A stretch of DNA of 6,990 nt from Pseudomonadota bacterium (lineage in GTDB: Bacteria; Desulfobacterota; JADFVX01): NCBI GenBank assembly GCA_015222555.1, contig JADFVM010000117.1:1-6990 (forward strand), read 5' to 3'. The translations under genes were made by a program, and so were the position numbers. The notes under the pieces were generated by a model, which did no database searches, had not been told where the DNA came from, and saw only the letters and a list, made by a program, of their open reading frames with translations. This document shows, one piece after another, positions 1-5,173 of this stretch (the stretch's first letter is position 1; every line of letters starts with the position of its first letter).

Positions 1-701
1 CCTCTAATTTGCGGATCTTTCAAGCTTTCATCAAAGCGTTTTATGTTAAGGCCAACTTTTTCTGCAATCTCTCTGACCACAGTTTCATTAAGGCGATTGT
101 AATTCTCAAACAACATGTCGTGATAGGGCCAGAACTTGCCCTGTTCGTTCGCCGCCATTGATGCCGTGGCGGCAAGGCCGGCGAATTTGTGCATGCTGAG
201 AGGGAAATTTTTGTGTACTATTTTGACTTTATTTGGATACTTCTCGAGCACCTGCTCGAGTAGAGGCAAAAGCCTCGCACAGTACGGTCATTGAAAGTCG
301 CTGAAAACAGCGATGACGATAGATGCATCGGCAGATCCTTTATAGGGAGAGCCGGCTATATTAACTTGATTTATAAAATCCAGACCTACGATCTGAACGG
401 TTTTGTTTTTTTTACTGCTTAAGAATAACTGGTCGCCACCGGGTGATACCTCTATAGAATCTACGGATTTGCCTACAGATATTTTGTCTTGAAGCTGGCC
501 GGCAGAGGAATAGATTAAAACGGTCCCATCGCTTGCAAGGATAAAGGTTAGCTTGCCATCGGCAGAGGATGCAATATCGATGGGGGGGCTACCGATATTG
601 AGTGTTTTTTTAATCTCCCAGTCCACAGTGACGGCAGATGCCGATGTTGAAACAGTTAATATCAAGAACATTGAATAAATAAGTATGAATAATCGCGTCA
701 T
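1..701 (-). CDS. Exported DsbA-like thiol-disulfide oxidoreductase, putative selenoprotein (UPYC active site), 3' end outside window
   Basis: Reading the minus strand from ATG 701-699, the frame meets one TGA at 290-288 (codon 138) and then stays open to the window edge, 233 codons in all. The residues around the TGA read FSDFQ-(TGA)-PYCARL, the signature of DsbA-family proteins in which that position is the nucleophilic cysteine of CPYC. After the TGA the protein continues as a normal DsbA-like domain (KNFPLSMHKFA, ANEQGKFWPYHDMLFENYN), so the TGA is best read as selenocysteine. The N-terminus has a signal peptide (residues 1-23, cleavage after ASA), so the protein should act in the periplasm. 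Residues about 35-107 hold two repeats resembling YVTN/beta-propeller blades (DIASSADGKLTFIL, SIEVSPGGDQLFLSS), then the redox domain. The start is supported by AAGGAG at 712-707, five bases upstream. The cis-proline region and C-terminus lie off the window. A sequencing error or nonsense mutation is possible but would have to hit exactly the catalytic codon. The partner protein is unknown. Confidence 0.85.
243..260 (-). promoter_or_regulatory. Candidate SECIS hairpin (distal), loop AGGU
   Basis: On the minus-strand mRNA, CUCGAGC and GCUCGAG pair over 7 bp (8 bp as DNA: 243-250 with 253-260) and close an AGGU loop. The loop begins 34 bases after the UGA. Known bacterial SECIS elements are hairpins inside the coding region just after the UGA, with a small apical loop carrying an early G. 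The E. coli fdhF loop also contains AGGU, but nearer its UGA. The spacing here is at the long end of what is accepted, so this is a candidate only. Confidence 0.5.
263..276 (-). promoter_or_regulatory. Second hairpin directly after the UGA (proximal)
   Basis: GAGGC and GCCUC (5 bp) close a UUUU loop, with the stem starting 11 bases after the UGA on the minus-strand mRNA. The position is typical of a bacterial SECIS, but the loop has no G. It may stack with the AGGU hairpin at 243-260 to form the functional element, or one of the two may be incidental. Confidence 0.35.
288..290 (-). other. In-frame UGA read as selenocysteine (residue 138)
   Basis: The codon at 290-288 on the minus strand is TGA. 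It replaces the first cysteine of the CxxC motif (F-S-D-F-Q-U-P-Y-C), with the resolving cysteine retained three residues later. One base change separates TGA from TGT and TGC. Known UxxC selenoproteins place Sec at precisely this redox position. Decoding would need SelA, SelB, SelD and tRNA-Sec elsewhere in the genome, which this window cannot show. Confidence 0.8.
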
Positions 702-732
702 GAGTTCTCCTTATAAATATTAGTATTTTAGA

Positions 733-767
733 AATAATTATCTGCTATTTTCCGGCAGAAAATTATT
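733..767 (-). repeat. Inverted repeat / leader hairpin upstream of the selenoprotein gene
   Basis: AATAATT-A-TCTGC (733-745) is repeated in reverse complement at 755-767, giving 12 of 13 pairs with one mismatch and a 9-base spacer. It lies between the predicted promoter and the ribosome-binding site of the minus-strand gene. It could be an operator palindrome or an mRNA leader hairpin. The T-rich flank is too irregular to call a terminator. Confidence 0.45.
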
Positions 768-823
768 TTGTAAAGATACTTATCCAGTTCATCTGGGTTA
801 TGATGTTAAAATCTATCACTTAA

Positions 824-852
824 ATTATAATATGGCAAATAAATCTTGTAAA
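824..852 (-). promoter_or_regulatory. Sigma-70-type promoter for the selenoprotein gene
   Basis: The minus strand carries TTTACA (852-847) and TATAAT (829-824), separated by exactly 17 bases. These match the -35 consensus at 5 of 6 positions and the -10 consensus at 6 of 6. Transcription would start near 817 and leave a leader of about 115 bases before the ATG at 701, long enough to hold the hairpin at 733-767. Confidence 0.65.
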
Positions 853-909
853 ATTAATGCCGGTTTTTTTACGGCTAAAAAGAGGGTTTGAAGCGTTCAA
901 TGCTTTCCC

Positions 910-938
910 TTGTAAATAGGAGTATGATACGATAATAT
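910..938 (+). promoter_or_regulatory. Probable promoter of the citramalate synthase gene
   Basis: TTGTAA (910-915) and TAATAT (933-938) are separated by 17 bases, giving partial matches to both sigma-70 hexamers. The start would fall near 945, leaving a leader of about 23 bases that includes AGAGG (959-963), four bases before the ATG. No leader peptide or attenuator is visible in so short a leader. Confidence 0.4.
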
Positions 939-967
939 TCAATAAATCAAAGGTCAATAGAGGTTTT

Positions 968-2551
968 ATGAGAAAAATCACACTTTACGATACTACATTA
1001 AGGGATGGCACACAGGCTGAAGATATCTCCTTCTCTTCGGAAGATAAAATAAGGATTGCTGAAAAACTGGATGATCTTGGAATTCATTATATTGAAGGGG
1101 GATGGCCGGGATCTAATCCCAAGGATATGCATTTTTTTGAAAAAGTTAAGTCTTTACAGCTCAAAGATGCAAAGATTGTGGCTTTTGGCAGTACAAGAAG
1201 GGTCGGCAATAAACCGGAAGATGATGCTAACCTGAAGGCATTGCTCGATTCCGGTGTGGAGGTGGCGACAATCTTTGGGAAAAGTTGGGATATGCACGTA
1301 AAGGACGCATTGAAGATCAGTCTGGATGAAAACCTGGAACTCATCAGTTCCTCTCTTGCCTACCTTAAGAAGAGGCTGGGCGAGGTGTTTTATGATGCCG
1401 AGCATTTTTTCGATGGCTATAAGGCCAATCCTGACTATGCGATGAGTAGCCTTCGCGCCGCAATGGAGGGTGGGGCGGATTGCATCATTCTTTGTGATAC
1501 CAATGGAGGAACTCTCCCCCTGGAGCTGGAGGAGATATTAAGGAATGTTCAGGCCTCACTGGAGTCTCCTTTAGGCATTCATACCCATAACGATTCCGAT
1601 GTTGCTGTTGCAAATACTCTGGTGGCTGTAAATCTGGGCGTTAATCATGTTCAAGGAACAATTAACGGCCTGGGGGAAAGATGCGGAAACGCCAACTTGA
1701 GTTCCATCATTCCCAATTTAAAGCTTAAAATGGACCTGAATTGCGTAAGCGATGATCAGCTTAAGAGTCTAAGAGAAACATCGAGGTTTATTGTTGAATT
1801 GGCAAACCTGTCCCATAACAAACATCAGCCCTATGTGGGCAATTCCGCCTTTGCCCATAAGGGGGGAATACACGTGAGCGCTGTTCTTAAAAAGCCGGAA
1901 ACCTATGAACATATAAAGCCTGAACTGGTTGGCAATCATCAGCGCGTACTTGTGTCCGATCTTTCAGGCCGTTCAAATATTCTTTATAAGGCGAAGGCCT
2001 TCGGTATCGATGTGGACAGTAAAGACAAGGCTCTTCAGGAAATACTTGGTGAGTTGAAAGTTCTGGAAAATCAGGGTTTTCAATTTGAAGGAGCCGAGGC
2101 CTCCTTTGAACTGTTGATGCGAAAGGCCAAGGGCAATGAGCCGAAGTTTTTTGATTTAATCGGCTTCCGTGTTATTGATGAGAAGAGAAAGGAGAATGAA
2201 CCCCCCTTGTCAGAAGCAACGATTATGATTAAAGTAGGCGGCCATGTTGAGCATACGGCATCTGTTGGGAATGGCCCCATCAATGCTCTTGATAACGCAC
2301 TTAGAAAAGCCTTGGAGAAGTTTTTCCCCGAGCTTAAAAAGGTGAGCCTCATTGATTTCAAAGTGCGAGTGATCTCTGCAGGAGAGGGGACGGCTGCATC
2401 AGTGAGAGTGCTCATCGAATCGGGTGATGGCAGAGATAAGTGGGGTACTGTGGGCGTCTCTCAAAATGTTGTAGAAGCTTCGTGGCAGGCCCTTGTCGAT
2501 AGTATAAATTATAAACTGCTAAAGGATAAGGAAGGTCGTGAAAATGCCTAG
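968..2551 (+). CDS. cimA: (R)-citramalate synthase
   Basis: This enzyme condenses pyruvate with acetyl-CoA to (R)-citramalate, the first step of the threonine-independent route to 2-oxobutyrate and isoleucine. It acts in the cytosol. The 527-residue length is normal for the long LeuA-like CimA family of Geobacter and relatives. The catalytic TIM barrel (about residues 3-275) begins with LYDTTLRDGTQAEDISF, which carries the R12-D13 and Q16 active-site pattern. It also holds the metal-binding HTHND (205-209) and the GERCGNAN loop (236-243). The barrel is followed by a linker region with VGNSAFAHKGGIHVSA, and the C-terminal third (about 385-520, including GNGPINALDNALRKAL) is the LeuA-type regulatory/dimer domain that normally binds isoleucine. 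The extended GGWPGSNPKD motif fits CimA better than 2-isopropylmalate synthase or homocitrate synthase. The start at 968 follows AGAGG with a short spacer. The gene is likely co-transcribed with the ComEA-like gene 6 bases downstream. Confidence 0.93.
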   Translation: MRKITLYDTTLRDGTQAEDISFSSEDKIRIAEKLDDLGIHYIEGGWPGSNPKDMHFFEKVKSLQLKDAKIVAFGSTRRVGNKPEDDANLKALLDSGVEVATIFGKSWDMHVKDALKISLDENLELISSSLAYLKKRLGEVFYDAEHFFDGYKANPDYAMSSLRAAMEGGADCIILCDTNGGTLPLELEEILRNVQASLESPLGIHTHNDSDVAVANTLVAVNLGVNHVQGTINGLGERCGNANLSSIIPNLKLKMDLNCVSDDQLKSLRETSRFIVELANLSHNKHQPYVGNSAFAHKGGIHVSAVLKKPETYEHIKPELVGNHQRVLVSDLSGRSNILYKAKAFGIDVDSKDKALQEILGELKVLENQGFQFEGAEASFELLMRKAKGNEPKFFDLIGFRVIDEKRKENEPPLSEATIMIKVGGHVEHTASVGNGPINALDNALRKALEKFFPELKKVSLIDFKVRVISAGEGTAASVRVLIESGDGRDKWGTVGVSQNVVEASWQALVDSINYKLLKDKEGRENA

Positions 2552-2557
2552 GGGCCT

Positions 2558-3010
2558 ATGAAAAAAGAATTCATTGTCATCATACTTGTCCTGTCCCTGG
2601 TTGCCATTGAGCTGACATATGATAATAGGGGCTTTCCTTTAAAAGAGGAGTTCTCTCATAAGAGACAGTATGTAGAGATTGTTCAAAAAGGGAAGGGAAG
2701 GGTTTATCCCATCATTTTATCACCTGTCACAGTTGGAAATGGGGAAAGACTGGAATTTCTCGATGATGGGAGCCTGTTAAAGGGCCCAATGACAGGTGAC
2801 AAGTTAATCCTTTTTGGCTTGGCTATTGATCTTAACAGGGCAGGAATTTACGACCTTGTGGCCATTCCCGGTGTAGGTTATAAAACGGCAAAATCAATAA
2901 TAGACAGAAGGGAAAAAGAAGGAAAATTTAAGTCTCTTAATGATCTGCTAAAGGTAAGAGGGATTGGCAAAAAACGATTAGATAAGATTAAACTATACCT
3001 TAATGTTTAG
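2558..3010 (+). CDS. ComEA-like helix-hairpin-helix DNA-binding protein, membrane-anchored
   Basis: This 150-residue protein has one N-terminal hydrophobic segment (about residues 5-19, after MKKE), so it is probably an inner-membrane anchor or uncleaved signal with the rest outside the cytoplasm. Residues about 37-89 are a small beta-rich region of the kind that precedes the HhH domain in related deltaproteobacterial proteins. The C-terminus (90-150) is a tandem helix-hairpin-helix domain. It starts IDLNRAG and carries the hairpins IPGVG (103-107) and RGIGKKR (134-140), which bind the DNA backbone without sequence preference. The family includes ComEA, the periplasmic DNA receptor of natural transformation, but many such proteins have no proven competence role, and no other competence gene is present here. 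The ATG follows the cimA stop by 6 bases, with AGGGG (2550-2554) overlapping that stop, so it is probably translated from the cimA message. Confidence 0.8.
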   Translation: MKKEFIVIILVLSLVAIELTYDNRGFPLKEEFSHKRQYVEIVQKGKGRVYPIILSPVTVGNGERLEFLDDGSLLKGPMTGDKLILFGLAIDLNRAGIYDLVAIPGVGYKTAKSIIDRREKEGKFKSLNDLLKVRGIGKKRLDKIKLYLNV

Positions 3011-3015
3011 AAGTG

Positions 3016-3066
3016 AAAATCATGAAATAAAATAAAAAAAGAGCCTATGTCATTATGATTTTATTT
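3016..3066. terminator. A/T-rich inverted repeat between convergent genes, possible weak bidirectional terminator
   Basis: AAATAAAAT (3025-3033) pairs with ATTTTATTT (3058-3066), and AAAATCAT (3016-3023) alternatively pairs with ATGATTTT (3055-3062). Both strands carry T-runs here, including seven T's on the minus strand just past the minus-strand stop codon. There is no GC-rich stem, so this is not a classical intrinsic terminator. It is the only candidate between the two stop codons. Confidence 0.25.
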
Positions 3067-4364
3067 TTGATGACAAGAACTTCAAAAGCCATCGAAGCTT
3101 TGTTGGCTAATCTACGCAGATCTACTACCTTCTCGCCAAGATTAACTTCGCTGTCCTCAACATAAAGAATATTTACTATCTTTCCCATAATAATTATCGG
3201 AATAAGAAGCACCGCTGGGGGATTGTCTTTGCCGAACATATTACTTAACAGTTTGTTGTTTTCAGTTTCGGCAAGTGGACCAAGGTAATAACTCTTTCCT
3301 TCTGCAACGATTTTCAGCGCCGATGGCTCGTTAAGGGGAATTTGATAGCTGGAAATATCATCAACGACATTATTGTCGCTCATGGCTCGCCATGCTATGG
3401 CTGAATCACTCCTAATCAAAAATAAAGCAACATTTTTAAAGTCTGAAGCTGCGTAATTAATGAGTATGTCGGCGATTTCTTCTCTGTCCTTAGCCTTTGC
3501 AAGGCTTTTCGAAACTTCATCTATGGAATAGGCTTCAATGAGCTCTCTTCTTATTTCTTCCTCGATAATATCCGCCTCTTCCAGCTCTTCCAGTTCTTTT
3601 TCGACTACCTCTTTGACTATTTCTTCGGATCCCTCTTCAAGATCAAGAATGTCTGCTACAACTTCTTCCTCGATTTCGACAATATCTTCGACTGTCTTTT
3701 TATCGACAGTTTCTTCCCCTCTTTGAATCTCATCGACGGCATTATCAACTTCTTCTTCTAATATCAACTCTGGTTCTGGCGGCTTTTCCTGTGGCGCCGG
3801 TGGCTCCAGATCCACTATCTCGGTAGGAGGAGGGGGCACATCAATATCAATTGCCTCTATAGCTTTTTGACTTCCAGCCTCTTTTTCCTCATCCTTTTCC
3901 TGTTTTTCCATGATGGGAATATATCTAACGTCCCTGTCAATGTCATAATATTTTTCCAGGGCTAACATGACTCTCACTTCAGGGGCAACGACCGGTTTGA
4001 TCGTCAAGCCTGTAATAAAGGCTATTTCATCGATGGCGGCAAGATCGGAAGGGTCGGCCATTGCCAGCGTAAGCCTTTTTTTCTCCAGGTTAATGGGAAT
4101 TACCTTGTATTTTGATGCTAAATGTTGAGGTATGATCTTGATCACGTCAGGCAAGATGTTCATCAGCTTGTCAGGGTGGACATATGGAAGTCCCAGCTTT
4201 TCACTGAGAAACCAGGCGATTCCCTCTTCACCGAGATAGCCAAGCTCTATCAGATTTGTGCCCAGTTTACCTCCGAAAATGACTTGATATTTAAGCGCTT
4301 CCTCCAATTGGTCCAGAGTAATAGCGCCTCCCTTAACAAGCATTTCCCCAAGTTTAATTGCCAT
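3045..4364 (-). CDS. MshEN (GspE N-terminal) domain protein with acidic linker and GAF-like C-terminal domain
   Basis: A probable cytosolic signalling protein of 439 residues. Residues about 4-145 match the GspE/PilB N-terminal (MshEN) domain. Two tandem 24-residue motifs are visible, KLGEMLVKGGAI...LEEALKYQ (4-27) and KLGTNLIELGYL...LSEK (33-56), followed by a GLPYV segment and a second alpha/beta unit (PQHLASKYKVIPI, LAMADPSD). MshEN motifs can bind cyclic di-GMP, but here the usual arginine before LG is lysine in both copies, so binding is uncertain. Residues about 155-270 are a proline- and glutamate-rich, almost basic-free linker (VPPPP, long E-runs). Residues about 280-435 look like a GAF-type sensor domain (LLIPIIIMGKIVNILYVED). 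There is no ATPase domain, so it is not a secretion ATPase. The start is ATG 4364-4362 behind GGGAGG. A TTG at 4376 lies inside that ribosome-binding site and is rejected. The gene follows the CNB gene on the same strand after 52 bases. Confidence 0.75.
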   Translation of the reverse strand: MAIKLGEMLVKGGAITLDQLEEALKYQVIFGGKLGTNLIELGYLGEEGIAWFLSEKLGLPYVHPDKLMNILPDVIKIIPQHLASKYKVIPINLEKKRLTLAMADPSDLAAIDEIAFITGLTIKPVVAPEVRVMLALEKYYDIDRDVRYIPIMEKQEKDEEKEAGSQKAIEAIDIDVPPPPTEIVDLEPPAPQEKPPEPELILEEEVDNAVDEIQRGEETVDKKTVEDIVEIEEEVVADILDLEEGSEEIVKEVVEKELEELEEADIIEEEIRRELIEAYSIDEVSKSLAKAKDREEIADILINYAASDFKNVALFLIRSDSAIAWRAMSDNNVVDDISSYQIPLNEPSALKIVAEGKSYYLGPLAETENNKLLSNMFGKDNPPAVLLIPIIIMGKIVNILYVEDSEVNLGEKVVDLRRLANKASMAFEVLVIKNKIIMT

Positions 4365-4377
4365 TTGTCCTCCCAAA

Positions 4378-4405
4378 TCAGGTTTTAAAGCTGAATAAAA
4401 CCTGA
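4378..4405 (-). promoter_or_regulatory. Intercistronic hairpin between the CNB and MshEN genes
   Basis: TCAGGTTTTA (4378-4387) and TAAAACCTGA (4396-4405) form a perfect 10-bp stem with an 8-base loop. On the minus-strand mRNA it lies 11 bases after the CNB stop and ends only a few bases before the GGGAGG ribosome-binding site of the next gene. It is followed by UUU and then G, which is too short a U-run for a confident terminator. It could partly terminate, protect the upstream message, or affect access to the ribosome site. Confidence 0.5.
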
Positions 4406-4416
4406 AATATCATGTA

Positions 4417-4800
4417 TTACTTCATTTGTTTTACAAGCTCGTCAGTTGTGTCTTTTAATCGTTGACAGACTTTATTCAGCAGTAAATAAAGAATAGATGC
4501 ATCATGCAGTACATAATTGTTGAATGTCTCTTCACTGATAACAACAATGGTTGAATCTTCTATGACCGTTGCCGTTGCCGTTCTTGCCGTGTCTGTGAAA
4601 AGAACCATTTCACCGAAAAAGTCTCCGTCGTCAAGTGTTGTTATAACCTTCTTTCCGGCATGGATCTCCTTGCTAATTTGAACGGCACCCCTTTCTATAA
4701 TATACCATTCTTTCCCCCTATCACCCTCATGAAAGAGCACTGTGCCTTGCTTGTATTGTCTGCCGAAATCCTTGACTAATTTTTGTGATGGCTCTATCAT
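4417..4800 (-). CDS. Cyclic nucleotide-binding domain (CRP/PKA-type) protein without DNA-binding domain
   Basis: A 127-residue protein that is a single cNMP-binding beta-barrel (about residues 10-120). The opening strand and GxxLFxEGD motif are at 19-27 (GTVLFHEGD), and YIIERGAVQI follows at 33-42. The phosphate-binding cassette GDFFGEMVLFTDTARTAT (59-76) keeps the glutamate (E64) and arginine (R73) that contact the ribose and phosphate of the nucleotide, so ligand binding looks possible. There is no helix-turn-helix, kinase or channel segment, so it is probably a stand-alone sensor or regulatory subunit. The genuine start is taken as ATG 4800-4798, 10 bases after AAAGGAG (4817-4811). A TTG at 4809 would be only one base from that site. 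The MshEN/GAF gene follows on the same strand, suggesting a two-gene sensing unit. Its upstream region is occupied by the repeat element, whose end is 7 bases from the ribosome-binding site. Confidence 0.8.
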   Translation of the reverse strand: MIEPSQKLVKDFGRQYKQGTVLFHEGDRGKEWYIIERGAVQISKEIHAGKKVITTLDDGDFFGEMVLFTDTARTATATVIEDSTIVVISEETFNNYVLHDASILYLLLNKVCQRLKDTTDELVKQMK

Positions 4801-4823
4801 TTCACGCAATCTCCTTTAATCGG

Positions 4824-4854
4824 GTGTCGTGTCAACCGTAAATTGACGGACTCA
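4824..4854 (+). repeat. Left terminal inverted repeat of the structured element
   Basis: Pairs with 5060-5090. The outer 22 bases (4824-4845) are a perfect match, followed by one mismatch, three pairs, one mismatch and four pairs. The minus strand carries an outward-facing TTGACA at 4835-4830. No good -10 lies 16-18 bases beyond it, so it is not called a promoter. Confidence 0.85.
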
Positions 4855-5059
4855 GCGAGATGAGAATCGGTCATATGCAAGGCGCGCGAGTGCAGGACTA
4901 GCCGTGGATAATTCAAGCGAGCGCAACACAGCAGATGGCCGTTTATCATCTCGCCCAAAGGGAGCCATTCATACAGCTCAATGCGGTGTTGCAGACACTT
5001 GAAATATGAATAACTATTTCTGTGTGACTGCGCCTTGCCTTGAACTGTATGAATGACTC

Positions 5060-5090
5060 TGAGACCGCCAATTTACGGTTGACACGACAC
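5060..5090 (-). repeat. Right terminal inverted repeat of the structured element
   Basis: Reverse complement of the left end, ending CACGACAC at 5090. It carries an outward-facing TTGACA on the plus strand (5079-5084). Seventeen bases on is TAACAC (5102-5107), only a weak -10, so any promoter toward murJ formed by this end would be poor. Confidence 0.85.
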
Positions 5091-5173
5091 TAGCTGTTTT
5101 GTAACACAAAAAACCGCTTTTTTCAAGAAATTTGAAAAGTAATTGTTGTTGACAATTAATTCTCTCCATTTTT

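Larger units (their letters stand above)
4824..5090. mobile_element. MITE-like structured repeat element with long terminal inverted repeats, non-coding
   Basis: This 267-base element fills most of the 373-base gap between the CNB and murJ start codons. Its ends are perfect 22-base inverted repeats starting GTGTCGTGTCAACCG, extending to 31 bases with 29 pairs. Inside are two hairpins, 4855-4954 (20-nt arms, 17-18 paired) and 4962-5059 (20-nt arms, 18 of 20 identical as inverted repeat), so the whole can fold as a three-way junction. The inner parts of the hairpins (4877-4933 plus, 5038-4982 minus) agree at about 37 of 57 positions by hand alignment, so they look like diverged inverted copies. 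No open frame in it has recognisable homology. No target-site duplication is obvious: the flanks are TAATCGG and TAGCTGT. It may be a non-autonomous transposable element or a dispersed structured intergenic repeat. The sequence does not identify a parent transposase. Confidence 0.75.

Noticed and set aside
288..701. A complete 137-residue protein ending at the TGA
   Set aside because: The frame continues past the TGA with strong DsbA-like sequence and the TGA sits on the catalytic cysteine, so the short version is a truncation artefact. A nonsense-mutated pseudogene is not excluded but is less likely, as no other lesion is seen.
859..875. GCCG-N9-CGGC with a T-run, as a terminator
   Set aside because: The stem is only four pairs and the T-run lies in the loop, not after the stem. 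No gene ends nearby.
3538..3726. Serine-rich plus-strand open frame
   Set aside because: It is the antisense of the glutamate-rich linker codons of the MshEN protein and has no start signals or homology.
4362..4376. TTG at 4376 as start of the MshEN gene
   Set aside because: The TTG lies inside the GGGAGG ribosome site that properly serves the ATG at 4364.
4798..4809. TTG at 4809 as start of the CNB gene
   Set aside because: Only one base separates it from AAAGGAG. The ATG at 4800 has a usable spacing.
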